Source of the DNA: Bacteroidales bacterium
Lineage (GTDB): Bacteria > Bacteroidota > Bacteroidia > Bacteroidales > P3
Reading direction: 5' to 3'
Assembly: GCA_017439185.1 (NCBI GenBank)
Contig: JAFRTM010000012.1
Location: forward strand, 124,001-188,000
DNA: 64,000 nucleotides
The notes below the pieces were generated by a model. That model had not been told where the DNA came from. It searched no databases and saw only the letters and a program-made list of their open reading frames with translations. This document shows, piece after piece, positions 52,221-60,932 of this stretch; positions within the stretch are counted from its first letter, which is position 1; each line of letters opens with the position of its first letter. Made by a program: the position numbers and the translations under genes.

Positions 52221-53483
52221 TCATATCGCCATGCCGGCGGCCCTGCCGGTGGAGAAGGCTATCTGCAGGTTGTAGCCGCCAGTGTCTCCGTCGAGGTCCA
52301 GCACCTCGCCGGCGAGGTACAGCCCGTCCACCAGTCTCGACTCCATGGTCTTGGGGTTTACCTCTTTGAGGCTTACCCCTCCCTGGGTCACTATGGCCTC
52401 GTCGTAGTCGCGTGTGCCGACGATGGTGAGGGTCATGTCTTTGAGGAATCGCAGCAGCCGTTTCCGCTCGGCTCCGTTTATCTGGTTCAGGCGTTTGTAG
52501 TATTCTATGTGCAGCGTTTTGAGAGCCGTGTTCACCAGCTCTGCCGGCAGCCACATCCTCAGCGCGTCGTTGAACACGCGTGTGCCACTGGCGTCGAGGT
52601 CGGCGATGAGGCGTTTGTCCAGCTTCTCCTCGTCGAGGGCGGGCTTCAGGTCTATATGTGCGGTGAGCCGTTCCCCCGAGTGCAGAAGTCGGCTGCATTC
52701 GCGGCTGGCGGTCATCACTATGGGGCCGCCGATGCCGTCGTCGGTGAACGTCATCTCGCCGAATCCTTCCCACAGTTTCTTCCCGTTGGCGAGGGTGAGG
52801 CGCAGCGCCACGTTCTTGAGGGTGAAGCCGTCGAGGTCGGGGTCTATGGCCTCTTCCGCCACGAGAGGTACCAGCACCGGCACCTGGTCCACCACGGTGT
52901 GTCCTGCCTCTTGTGCCATACGGTATCCGGCACCGGTGGAGCCGGTGGTGGGGTAGGAGAGTCCGCCGGTGGCAAGCACCACCTTGCGGGCCATAAGGGT
53001 CTGGCCGTCCTGGAGCCTTACGCCGGCTATCCGCCGCCCTTCGTCGCCGTCCACTATGACGAGGCTTTTCACTGCACAGTTCTTTCTGATGCTCACGTTT
53101 TCGTTATGCTCCAGCTCGTTGACGAGGGCGAGGAAGATGTCCAGCGCCTTGCCGCTGGCGGGATACACGCGGTTGCCCCGTTCCACGGTGAGTCTCACCC
53201 CTCGCTCTTCGAAGAATCGCATAAGCTCTTCGTTGTAGAACTGGGCGAAACAGTTGCGCAGGAACCGCGAGTCGGAACCTATGTGAGTGAGGAAATCTTT
53301 GAGAGGTGCTGTGTTGGTGAGGTTGCAGCGTCCTTTGCCGGTGATGCGGAGTTTGCGGCCCGCCTGGTCCATCTTTTCCAGCAGTAGGACCTGCTTGCCG
53401 CGCTCGGCTGCCGTCACGGCTGCCATCAGGCCTGCCGCGCCGCCGCCTACGACGATGACGTCGTTATCTCTCGAACCATCCAA
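52221..53483 (-). CDS. HI0933-family NAD(P)/FAD-dependent oxidoreductase
   Basis: This protein of about 420 residues starts with the dinucleotide-binding motif VIVVGGGAAGLMAAVTAAERG and has LLLEKMDQAGRKLRITGKGRCNLTN, typical of the HI0933/YhiN (BaiN-like) flavoproteins. It also has LATGGLSYPTTGSTGAGYRMAQEAGH and a C-terminal GLYLAGEVLDLDGDTGGYNLQIAFSTGRAAG. Members are flavin reductases with no settled physiological substrate; some act on bile acids. I chose the TTG at 53483, six codons before the FAD motif and overlapping the stress-protein stop by 20 bases. The first ATG (53531) would give a longer, non-conserved N terminus and a 68-base overlap. It is followed by convergent ABC-F. Confidence 0.87.
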   Translation of the reverse strand: MDGSRDNDVIVVGGGAAGLMAAVTAAERGKQVLLLEKMDQAGRKLRITGKGRCNLTNTAPLKDFLTHIGSDSRFLRNCFAQFYNEELMRFFEERGVRLTVERGNRVYPASGKALDIFLALVNELEHNENVSIRKNCAVKSLVIVDGDEGRRIAGVRLQDGQTLMARKVVLATGGLSYPTTGSTGAGYRMAQEAGHTVVDQVPVLVPLVAEEAIDPDLDGFTLKNVALRLTLANGKKLWEGFGEMTFTDDGIGGPIVMTASRECSRLLHSGERLTAHIDLKPALDEEKLDKRLIADLDASGTRVFNDALRMWLPAELVNTALKTLHIEYYKRLNQINGAERKRLLRFLKDMTLTIVGTRDYDEAIVTQGGVSLKEVNPKTMESRLVDGLYLAGEVLDLDGDTGGYNLQIAFSTGRAAGMAI

Positions 53484-54303
53484 TGTCGTGGGGGTGTATG
53501 CAGAGTACGGGGATCTGTGAGTGGTGCACAATCTGCTGTGCGTTGGTGCCGAGGAACAGGCGCGATAACGACATGGGCACGTTCTGCTCCGTGTTGATCA
53601 CCACGAGGTCGGCGTCGATCTCTTCGGCATATTCCATCACCGTGTCGCAGTAGTTGCTGTATTTGCGCACCTCGCTGACATATTTTACCCCTTCTTTCTT
53701 GAGGAATTCCTCGGTCTGGTACAGGTAGGTCCTGAGGTCGGAGGCGTATATTTGGTTGTCGAGGAGTCCCACGATGTGAATGGTGGAGCCGAATATCTTG
53801 GCCATCTCGGTGGTGAAGGGCACCTTCTGGCGCGACGTCTCGTTGACGCGGATGGGCATCACTATGCGTTCGAGGTCTTTGCGGAAGTCGAAACCTTCCC
53901 TCACGGTGAGTGTCGGGCAGGGCGACTCCTGCACTATGCGCACCGCCGTGCTGCCCATGAAGTATTTCTCGAATCCCGAGGCTCCGTTGGTACCGCACAC
54001 AATCATTGGCGACTTGCATTCCCTTGCCGCGTCGCCCAGCACGGGGGCCACCTTGCCGCTGCGTATCTCCACAGTGAGCTTGCCGCCGGTGAGGGCCTTG
54101 CTGTATTTCTCCTGTAGTTCGTCCAGCTTGTCTTTCGCCAGGTGGTAGGCCGAGTCGAGCTGCTCGTCGGTGAATAGTTTCTTCTCGCGTTTCACCCATA
54201 TCAGCTTGATATCGGTGTTCAGCTTGTTGGCGATGTCGATGGCCAGTTCCAGGGCCATGTACGACCCGTTAGAGAAGTCAGTTCCTACAATGATTGCACT
54301 CAT
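53464..54303 (-). CDS. Universal stress protein, two UspA domains
   Basis: This 279-residue cytosolic protein is made of two UspA-like domains. The first (1-140) keeps the ATP-binding motif GTNGASGFEKYFMGSTAVRIVQ. The second (about 150-279) keeps the fold (MPIRVNETSRQKVPFTTEMAKIFGSTIHIVGLLD) and a weaker ligand motif (LFLGTNAQQIVHHS). UspA proteins support survival under starvation and stress by unclear means. It has a -7 box at 54442-54449, so the leader is about 140 bases. It overlaps the start of the flavoprotein gene, suggesting cotranscription and coupled translation. Family firm. Confidence 0.9.
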   Translation of the reverse strand: MSAIIVGTDFSNGSYMALELAIDIANKLNTDIKLIWVKREKKLFTDEQLDSAYHLAKDKLDELQEKYSKALTGGKLTVEIRSGKVAPVLGDAARECKSPMIVCGTNGASGFEKYFMGSTAVRIVQESPCPTLTVREGFDFRKDLERIVMPIRVNETSRQKVPFTTEMAKIFGSTIHIVGLLDNQIYASDLRTYLYQTEEFLKKEGVKYVSEVRKYSNYCDTVMEYAEEIDADLVVINTEQNVPMSLSRLFLGTNAQQIVHHSQIPVLCIHPHDIGWFER

Positions 54304-54441
54304 CCTTTTTTTACATTTTTATACATTATACGTTAAGAAACGTCATTTTGTTTCATTTATTGTGTGGCTGACAAATTTTTTTTTCGCTGGAAATATTTTC
54401 TTGTGTGATAGTCAAAGCAACTGCCTCCATATTTATAGTCG

Positions 54442-54449
54442 CAAAAATA
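54442..54449 (-). promoter_or_regulatory. -7 box of the universal stress protein gene
   Basis: On the minus strand this is TATTTTTG followed by CG. It lies 139 bases before the ATG in a T-rich leader. Confidence 0.5.
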
Positions 54450-54508
54450 CCCCGATTCGGGGGAATTTTAACACTCTTTAACTATTTATTATCTTCCTCT
54501 CACGCAGC

Positions 54509-54536
54509 CCCCCTCTCTCTTTAATAAGAGAGGGGG
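54509..54536. terminator. CCCCCTCTC hairpin in a long intergenic gap
   Basis: CCCCCTCTC (54509-54517) pairs with GAGAGGGGG (54528-54536). It lies in the 54304-54742 gap between the stress protein and the T9SS plug gene. The distance from the plug stop (over 200 bases) makes it a poor direct terminator. The rest of the gap is AT-rich, with CTTTACTTTAACC-like words, and has no gene. Confidence 0.45.
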
Positions 54537-54742
54537 CGGGTGAGCCATCCTTACTTTGCCTTTACTTTAACCTTGCTTTATCCTGGACCCCACCTTAATG
54601 TCACCTTAATCAATAACCAGTGTCAGGATCCTCCAAATTCAAACTTTTTTTACAAAATTCCGCCGAGTTCCCGATTTTATGCGACTATATACTCAAAGAC
54701 CCATGCTCTTTGAGGTAATGTTTATAAAACGTGCTGTAAAGA

Positions 54743-56005
54743 TCAGTTGGTTGCTTTGCGGATCATGATCAGGCGGTCGTAGATGTCGTTTGGTGCGCGG
54801 TAGTAGATGTAGGCGGTATAGGTGTTGGGAGTGCCGTAGTGGTCGCCTTCGATGGTGGCGGTGGTGGCTTCTTTTTCGCCGTGGGGGAGGAAGAGTAGCT
54901 GGTAGGCGTAGTAGCCCTGTTTGAGTTCGAGACGTTTGGTGTAGGCTTTGTATTCGGCGTTCCACTCCATGCGGCTGTCGTCGTTGAGGAGCCAGTCGGT
55001 GAGTTGTCCTACGATATAGACGTTGCCGTCGAGGAAGGGGGTCTCGCGGGGGAGTCTGAAATTGACCCATACGTACTCCGATTCGAGGGTGGGGTTGTTG
55101 CGGTCGCGTGCGTTGACTTTCATGCCTCCGTTGAGGGATTCGGTGGGGCTGTAGTTGCGGTGGGAACGGTCTTCCTCGGGTCGCAGGATGGCGAAGATCT
55201 CGCCTCCGAAGGTCTCGACGCGCTGGATGTTGTACATGGTGGCGCGGAGGTTGCTGATGTCGAAATAGCGGAAGGTGTTGCCGCCGGGGAATATGTTCTC
55301 GGGTTTCCACTGGTAGCAGAGGGCGGAACCGCCGGAGTAGGAGGCGAAGGGGAGGAGGCGCAGGTTGTCGAGGCGTCCGTTCTGCTGTAGGAAGACTTTT
55401 ATGTACTGTGGCTGGAGGACGACGCCGCTGCGGGGGCTGCGGTCTTTGTTCCACTCGAGGGTGACCTTGACTTCCTGGTTCTGCATGAGTCCTTCGGAGG
55501 CGCGGCCTACCTCGACGGTGGCGTCGATGGCCTGCTCGGTGACCCAGAAGCGCTTGGTGAAGACGACGCTGTCGGGGTTGTCGTCGGGGGTGACGGTGAG
55601 GAGGTAGTTGCCGGAGATGAGGAAGGTGGTGTATTCGGCGGGAAGGCGCTGGCTGTAGTGCATGTAGGGCATCAGGGTGGTGAAGGAGGACTCGAAGTCG
55701 TAGATGGTGCCTTCCTCGAAGCCGTCGATATACTGGAAGGGTTCGAGGCCGTCGGGCTCCCACTGGGCGTCGCAGTGGGTGATGCGGTAGCGGAAGCTGT
55801 GGCTCTCGTCGCTGAGCTCGTCGAAGGAGAGTTGGAGGCGTTCGCGGCTGCCGAGGGCGAGGACGGGTGGCTGGAGTTCGGAGTCGCCTTTGGAGAGTAT
55901 GACGGTGCGTATGAACTCGGTGCGTACCGAGTCTTTCTGCACCTGGCAGAGGGCCAGCAGGGGCAGGCTGAGGAGCAGGGCGAATATGGCGAAGGATTGT
56001 CTCAT
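54743..56005 (-). CDS. T9SS plug-domain (DUF5103) protein
   Basis: This 420-residue protein has signal peptide MRQSFAIFALLLSLPLLALCQ. Its beta-rich body matches DUF5103, now described as the type IX secretion system plug protein domain: LQPPVLALGSRERLQLSFDELS, YRITHCDAQWEPDGLEPFQYIDGFEEG, YTTFLISGNYLLTVTPDDNPD, and the C-terminal YAYQLLFLPHG. The plug protein is thought to close the SprA translocon channel in the outer membrane. It supports a working T9SS in this organism, in agreement with the sorting domains at 5191, 58871 and 60933. Complete; stands alone here, upstream of no other T9SS gene in the window. Confidence 0.87.
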   Translation of the reverse strand: MRQSFAIFALLLSLPLLALCQVQKDSVRTEFIRTVILSKGDSELQPPVLALGSRERLQLSFDELSDESHSFRYRITHCDAQWEPDGLEPFQYIDGFEEGTIYDFESSFTTLMPYMHYSQRLPAEYTTFLISGNYLLTVTPDDNPDSVVFTKRFWVTEQAIDATVEVGRASEGLMQNQEVKVTLEWNKDRSPRSGVVLQPQYIKVFLQQNGRLDNLRLLPFASYSGGSALCYQWKPENIFPGGNTFRYFDISNLRATMYNIQRVETFGGEIFAILRPEEDRSHRNYSPTESLNGGMKVNARDRNNPTLESEYVWVNFRLPRETPFLDGNVYIVGQLTDWLLNDDSRMEWNAEYKAYTKRLELKQGYYAYQLLFLPHGEKEATTATIEGDHYGTPNTYTAYIYYRAPNDIYDRLIMIRKATN

Positions 56006-56122
56006 AGGCTCTTATAATAACGCAGCATTTGGATTTTTATTGTGAGGAGGGGGCTGGCTCTCCGGCAGGTGGCCCCTCCATATCAACACCGTATCAACAC
56101 CAATACAACACCGACTGAACCG

Positions 56123-57379
56123 TCATCGGGAAATCTCTATGCGGAGGACTTCGGTGGTGGTGTCGTCCACCGCCCAGCGTCCGTCGGCGCGCATGCCTAT
56201 GACCCACACTATGGAGCCGTCGCGGTCACAGAGGAGCCAGGCCCTATCTTTCTCGAGGAGCGAGAGCTTGAGGTCGTTCCAGTAGTCGCTGAGGAGGCGG
56301 CTGCCGCGCATGCCGAAGGGCTGGAAGCGGTCGCCCTCGCGCCAGTGGCGCAGGGTGAGGGGCTGGCGCAGCTTGGCGGGGTCGCAGAGTATCGAGGAGG
56401 AGTCGCAGCGCAGGGATTGCAGCTCATGGCGTGGAAGGAGGGTGGTCGTGTAGGAGGGTGGTGTGTCGGGTGCGTCGAGAGGGACTATCTGCAGTGTCTC
56501 GCGGTCGCGCACCATCTTGTGGGTAGGGGAGAGGAAGAGGCGGCCGCTCTCGCCGCCGAGGCCGTCGGCGAGGTCGTGGACTGTGGAGGGTGCAAAGTTG
56601 TAGGGCCGCAGGAGCTCGAAGAGGAGTGTCTCGCGGGGCTCGCCCACCTCGGCGAGGGCTATGGCGATGATGCCGTCGGGACGCTGGGTCACGGCGCGTT
56701 GGCGCAGGGAGTACACGTAGAGGTCCACTATGGCTGCGGCGTCGGCGAGGTGGCTCATGTTGAGCTCCATGGTGTGGTCGAACGAGGGCGAGAGCTCGCG
56801 CAGGAGCGGCAGGAGCTGGTGGCGGATGCGGTTGCGCTGGAAGAGGAGCGTGGCGTTGGTGTGGTCCTCGACATATTGCAGCTTCTCCTCTTCGACGAAA
56901 CGGTCGATTTCCTCGCGGCTGAAGGGGAGCAGGGGCCTCACGATGTGGCCGTTGAGGGGTTTGATGCCTCCCAGTCCTGCCACTCCGGTGCCGCGCAGGA
57001 GGTTGAGAAAGAAGGTCTCGACGGAGTCGTCGCGGTGATGGGCCACGGCGATGAGGTCGAGTCCCCGTTCCCGGCGGGTCTGCTCGAAGAAGGAGTAGCG
57101 CAGCTCGCGTGCCGCCATCTCGACGGAGAGGCCGTGCTCACGGGCATATCGCTCGGTGTCGAACTGTGCCACGTGGCAGGGGACTCCCAGCCGCTCGGCC
57201 AGAGAGTGCACGAAGGCTTCGTCGCGGTCGCTCTCGTCGCCGCGGAGGTGGAAGTTGCAGTGGGCTATCTCGAAGCGGAACCCTTGGCGGTGGAGGAGTT
57301 CGGCAAGCACCACCGAGTCGCGGCCGCCGCTGACGGCTGCGAGTAACGTGTCTTGGATATTGAGGTTTCCGAGTTTCAC
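56123..57379 (-). CDS. tilS: tRNA(Ile)-lysidine synthase
   Basis: This 418-residue enzyme has the PP-loop motif AVSGGRDSVVLAELL near residue 16, HCNFHLRGDESDRDEAFVHSLA, and the family segment VAHHRDDSVETFFLNLLRGTGVAGLGGI. It uses ATP and lysine to change the wobble C of tRNA-Ile (CAU) to lysidine, so that AUA is read as Ile. The C-terminal part fits the TilS substrate domains. It is downstream of rlmB with a 3-base gap, so both RNA-modifying genes are cotranscribed. A normal essential gene; length typical of Bacteroidetes. Confidence 0.94.
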   Translation of the reverse strand: MKLGNLNIQDTLLAAVSGGRDSVVLAELLHRQGFRFEIAHCNFHLRGDESDRDEAFVHSLAERLGVPCHVAQFDTERYAREHGLSVEMAARELRYSFFEQTRRERGLDLIAVAHHRDDSVETFFLNLLRGTGVAGLGGIKPLNGHIVRPLLPFSREEIDRFVEEEKLQYVEDHTNATLLFQRNRIRHQLLPLLRELSPSFDHTMELNMSHLADAAAIVDLYVYSLRQRAVTQRPDGIIAIALAEVGEPRETLLFELLRPYNFAPSTVHDLADGLGGESGRLFLSPTHKMVRDRETLQIVPLDAPDTPPSYTTTLLPRHELQSLRCDSSSILCDPAKLRQPLTLRHWREGDRFQPFGMRGSRLLSDYWNDLKLSLLEKDRAWLLCDRDGSIVWVIGMRADGRWAVDDTTTEVLRIEISR

Positions 57380-57382
57380 GGT

Positions 57383-58165
57383 TCAACGGTTGTTTTTCTG
57401 CCGCAGGGCTTCGTAGAAGAAGATGCCGGCGGCGACGCTCACGTTGAGCGACTGCACCTCGCCGCACATGGGCAGCTTGGCGCGCTGGTCGCAGAGTTTC
57501 AGCACCTCGTTGGAGATTCCTTTGTCTTCGGAACCCATCACGAGGATGGTGGGGCGGCGGAAGTCCACCTCGGTATAGGGAGTGGCCCCTTTCTCGGTGG
57601 CGGCGCATATCTGCCATCCGCTCTGGCGTGCCAGGTGGATGACTGTCTTGAGGTTGTCCTCGCGGCATACGGGCACCCGCATCAGCGCTCCCGACGAGCT
57701 TTTCACCGCCTCGTCGTTGAGTGCGGCGCTGCCGTGCTGGGGCACTATGATGCCTTCCACTCCGGCACACTCGGCGCTGCGGGCTATGGCTCCCACGTTG
57801 CGCACGTCGGTGACGTGGTCAAGGAGCACCACCATGGGGCAGTCGCTGTGCCACGTGCCCTCTTCCACCATCGCGGCGAAGCTGCGGTATTCGATGGCGG
57901 AGACGGTGGCCACCACGCCCTGATGGTTGCCGCGCGTCAGGCGGTTGAGTTTCTCGACCGGCACATACTGTACCGCGATGCCGGCCTCTTTGAGCTTGCC
58001 TTTCAGCTCGCTGAGGAGGGGCGAGGCGAGGCCGTTCTGTATCATCACTTTCTCTATCTGGCGTCCGGCGACTATGGCTTCCATCACGGGATGTATGCCG
58101 TAGATGGTCAGCCCTTCGCGCTCGGCTTTGCTCTCTTTGACGATGGGATTGCCTTTTACTATCAT
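57383..58165 (-). CDS. rlmB: 23S rRNA 2'-O-ribose methyltransferase (RlmB, SpoU family)
   Basis: This 260-residue protein has the N-terminal substrate-binding segment with YGIHPVMEAI and the SpoU/TrmH motifs: VLLDHVTDVRNVGAIARSAECAG, SSGALMRVPV, and VMGSEDKGISNEVLKLCDQRAKLPM with SLNVSVAAGIFFYEALRQ. RlmB methylates the 2'-O of G2251 in 23S rRNA in E. coli. The exact target here is inferred; related TrmH-family proteins modify other sites. It is 21 bases after lolD and directly followed by tilS. Confidence 0.9.
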   Translation of the reverse strand: MIVKGNPIVKESKAEREGLTIYGIHPVMEAIVAGRQIEKVMIQNGLASPLLSELKGKLKEAGIAVQYVPVEKLNRLTRGNHQGVVATVSAIEYRSFAAMVEEGTWHSDCPMVVLLDHVTDVRNVGAIARSAECAGVEGIIVPQHGSAALNDEAVKSSSGALMRVPVCREDNLKTVIHLARQSGWQICAATEKGATPYTEVDFRRPTILVMGSEDKGISNEVLKLCDQRAKLPMCGEVQSLNVSVAAGIFFYEALRQKNNR

Positions 58166-58186
58166 GGGGACGGTATTACAAGGTTT

Positions 58187-58840
58187 TCATAACAATATCT
58201 GGCCGTCTTTGACGGTGATTTCGCGGTCGGCGGTCTTGGCCAGCTCTTCGTTGTGGGTCACTATCATAAAGGTCTGACGGTAACGGTCGCGTAGCTCGAA
58301 GAAGAGCCGGTGAAGCTCTTTGGCGTGCACCGAGTCGAGGTTGCCGCTGGGCTCGTCGGCGAGCACCACGGTGGGTTTGTTTATCAATGCGCGTGCCACT
58401 GCCACCCGTTGCTGTTCGCCGCCCGAGAGTTCGGCGGGCTTGTGGTCGGCGCGTGACGTGATGTTCAGGAATTCCATCAGTTCCTCGGCATCCTTGCGTG
58501 CCTCTTTCATCGACTTGCCCTTTATCAGTGCCGGCATGCAGATGTTCTCCTCCGCCGTGAACTCGGGCAACAGGTTGTGGAACTGGAACACGAAGCCAAT
58601 GTGCTCGTTGCGGAAGGCGGCGAGCTTGCGCTCGCCCATCTTGGTGACGTCGGTGCCGTCGTAGATGATGCTGCCGCTGTCGGGACTGTCGAGGGTGCCG
58701 ATAATCTGCAGTAGCGTGGTCTTTCCGGCTCCCGAGGCTCCGACGATGGACACCACCTCGCCTTGTTCGATGGTGAGGTTGATGTCGCGCAGAACCTGCA
58801 GGCTGCCGTAGCTCTTGTTGATATGCTGTATCTCTATCAT
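58187..58840 (-). CDS. lolD: LolD-like lipoprotein-releasing ABC ATPase
   Basis: This 217-residue ABC ATPase has Walker [12 protein letters not shown], signature [15 protein letters not shown], Walker [13 protein letters not shown] and the H-loop [10 protein letters not shown]. The profile is that of LolD, which powers release of outer-membrane lipoproteins from the inner membrane with LolC/E, or of the related MacB group. The partner permease genes are not next to it. It lies just upstream of rlmB on the same strand. The LolD assignment is likely but not certain, because the subfamily is close to other export ATPases. Confidence 0.85.
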   Translation of the reverse strand: MIEIQHINKSYGSLQVLRDINLTIEQGEVVSIVGASGAGKTTLLQIIGTLDSPDSGSIIYDGTDVTKMGERKLAAFRNEHIGFVFQFHNLLPEFTAEENICMPALIKGKSMKEARKDAEELMEFLNITSRADHKPAELSGGEQQRVAVARALINKPTVVLADEPSGNLDSVHAKELHRLFFELRDRYRQTFMIVTHNEELAKTADREITVKDGQILL

Positions 58841-58870
58841 GGTAATCAGTTGTCAGTAGTTAATGGACTG

Positions 58871-60919
58871 TTAATGTTTGACTATCTTTATTGATTGTCC
58901 GGCAGATCGGAGTATATATATTCCGTTGGGATATGGCGAAATATCAAATGAGCCGTCACGCGCGTCTATGTGTTGCAGCCAACGGCCATTTGTGGAATAA
59001 AGCTCCATCGGTGTGGCCGCATTGCCCTTTATGAAAATCCTGCCCGTTGTAGGGTTCGGGTAAACGGCAACCGGGGCCATTCTGTCGGATACTGAATAAA
59101 TGCCTTCGGGGTCGTCGTCGGGGTCTGACGAAGGAAGGTCGGTGGGTTCGGCAGGACCGGAAGTGTTGACCGCCAGGGAGAACTCCGAGGTGTTGCCCTG
59201 TGCGTCGATGGAGAGTGCCGTGAAATAAGTGTCTGAGGGATAGCCTTCGACTGTGGCTGTCCAGGCACCAGACGCTGTCGGTGTGACGGATTTCAGGTAG
59301 GTCATCCCCTCACCGTGAGCCGAATGGTCAACAGCGGCGACATAGAGCTGCACCTCTACTGCCGACGGGTTGGGGGTGTCGAGAGTGCCGCTTAGGGTGT
59401 GTGACGACTGGTTGAATGTCACTGACTGTATGACGGGGAAGTTGAGCAGGTTGTTGGCACCGGCGTCACTGTCGCCGTTGTCGTTGGCGGAGACTCCTGG
59501 CTGGTAGAGGTCGATGGCGAGAAATCCGTTGTCGTGAAAAGAGTTGCAGCTGATACGGTTGCTGACGCATGAGGGGTTGGTGATATACACTCCACAGGCT
59601 CCGTTGTGGGCTATGATGTTAGACTCGGCAGGGGTGCCACCGATTTGTGTGCCGACAGGCCCCTGCGAGATGCGGATGCCGTCCATGCCGTTGGGCAAGG
59701 GCTGGTTGGCTGCATTCACACCTATCTTGTTTCTTACTATCCGGTTGCTGTCGCTGCCGGTGATATTGATTCCTATGCCCGACTGCAGGTTGCCTGAGAT
59801 GATGTTGTCGTCAATGATGTTGCTGTAGGATATGCCGTCGATGATGATGCCGGCGGTGTTGGCCACGGCCAGCATCCCTGTGCGGTCGGTTCCGATGTAG
59901 TTGTTCTGGATAAGGTTGCGGCTCGTGCCGTTGTTGTAGAGGAACACTCCGTAGCCCACATTGCCCGAGATGATGTTGCGCTCGGCGTCAGAGGGGCCGC
60001 CTACACGGTTGGAGAAAGAGCCGTCGTCACACAGCACTCCGTAGGTGTTGCCTATGGCGTAAGAGCCTGTTATGTCGGTGCCGATATAGTTGCCAATGAT
60101 GATGTTCTCGGTGGCTCCTACTCCGAAGAGAGGCAGGCCGTAGTCGAGGTTGCCGGAGATAATGTTGCGTTCGGTTTCGGTTGTGCCGCCGATGGTGCAG
60201 TATTGCACAGCCCCTTCCATCGACATGCCGTCGGCATTGGGTATAGCGTAGGTGCCTGTGCGGTCGGTGCCGATAAGGTTGGCCGACACGGTGCAGTAGC
60301 GCACGTCGAGCAGGCGTATGCCTATATGCTCGTTGCCGGAGATGACGTTGCGGTCGGCCGCTGTGTTGCCACCAATGGTGCAGTAGTCGGAGCCGGAGAT
60401 GAATTCCAGCCCGATGTAGTTGCCCATGGCGGAGGAACCCGTGGCGTCGGTGCCCACATAGCAGCTGGTCACTGTGCTGTAGGGCGAGTTGTAGAACTGT
60501 GCGGCTTCGGTGAAGCGGCAGATGCACAATCCCTTGACCGTGGTGTGGGAGGCATTCATGAAGCGGAAGCCGTAATCCACTATATCGCTCCCGTCGATGA
60601 CGATCTCAGGGCCGAGTGGGTTTCTGTCCCCTCCGAAAGTGGTCTGCGACGTGCCGTCGATGGTCACGTTGGAGGTCTGGATATAAGGGTAAGTGGACGA
60701 AGGGGCGATGACCCACACTCCTGTCTGTGCGTTGTAGCCGGCATCGGTGGCGGGAATGTTGAAGTTGATTGTATGGGGACCGGCGGAGTTGGAACATTGG
60801 GTCAGGGCGTTGCGCAACGAGCCTGTGCCGCTGTCGTTGGTGTTGGTGACAATATATACTGCGGCATTGGCGTTAAGCAAAATCATCAAACTAATTATTA
60901 TGGTGAGAATATGTTTCAT
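58871..60919 (-). CDS. Secreted parallel beta-helix protein with T9SS sorting domain
   Basis: This 682-residue protein has signal peptide MKHILTIIISLMILLNANA, then YIVTNTNDSGTGSLRNALTQC, a start typical of secreted Bacteroidetes beta-helix proteins. A long right-handed beta-helix follows (about 100-440), with repeats of the type GNYIGTDITGSYAIGNTYGV. A Ser/Asp-rich linker comes next, and a T9SS type A domain closes it (VYPNPTTGRIFIKGNA, GIYILRSAG, KIVKH). It should be exported by T9SS to the surface or outside. Beta-helix folds of this NosD/CASH type bind or cut polysaccharides, but no active site is visible. It lies 14 bases after its larger paralogue (60933) on the same strand. Confidence 0.87.
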   Translation of the reverse strand: MKHILTIIISLMILLNANAAVYIVTNTNDSGTGSLRNALTQCSNSAGPHTINFNIPATDAGYNAQTGVWVIAPSSTYPYIQTSNVTIDGTSQTTFGGDRNPLGPEIVIDGSDIVDYGFRFMNASHTTVKGLCICRFTEAAQFYNSPYSTVTSCYVGTDATGSSAMGNYIGLEFISGSDYCTIGGNTAADRNVISGNEHIGIRLLDVRYCTVSANLIGTDRTGTYAIPNADGMSMEGAVQYCTIGGTTETERNIISGNLDYGLPLFGVGATENIIIGNYIGTDITGSYAIGNTYGVLCDDGSFSNRVGGPSDAERNIISGNVGYGVFLYNNGTSRNLIQNNYIGTDRTGMLAVANTAGIIIDGISYSNIIDDNIISGNLQSGIGINITGSDSNRIVRNKIGVNAANQPLPNGMDGIRISQGPVGTQIGGTPAESNIIAHNGACGVYITNPSCVSNRISCNSFHDNGFLAIDLYQPGVSANDNGDSDAGANNLLNFPVIQSVTFNQSSHTLSGTLDTPNPSAVEVQLYVAAVDHSAHGEGMTYLKSVTPTASGAWTATVEGYPSDTYFTALSIDAQGNTSEFSLAVNTSGPAEPTDLPSSDPDDDPEGIYSVSDRMAPVAVYPNPTTGRIFIKGNAATPMELYSTNGRWLQHIDARDGSFDISPYPNGIYILRSAGQSIKIVKH

Positions 60920-60932
60920 AGTCTAATGGGGG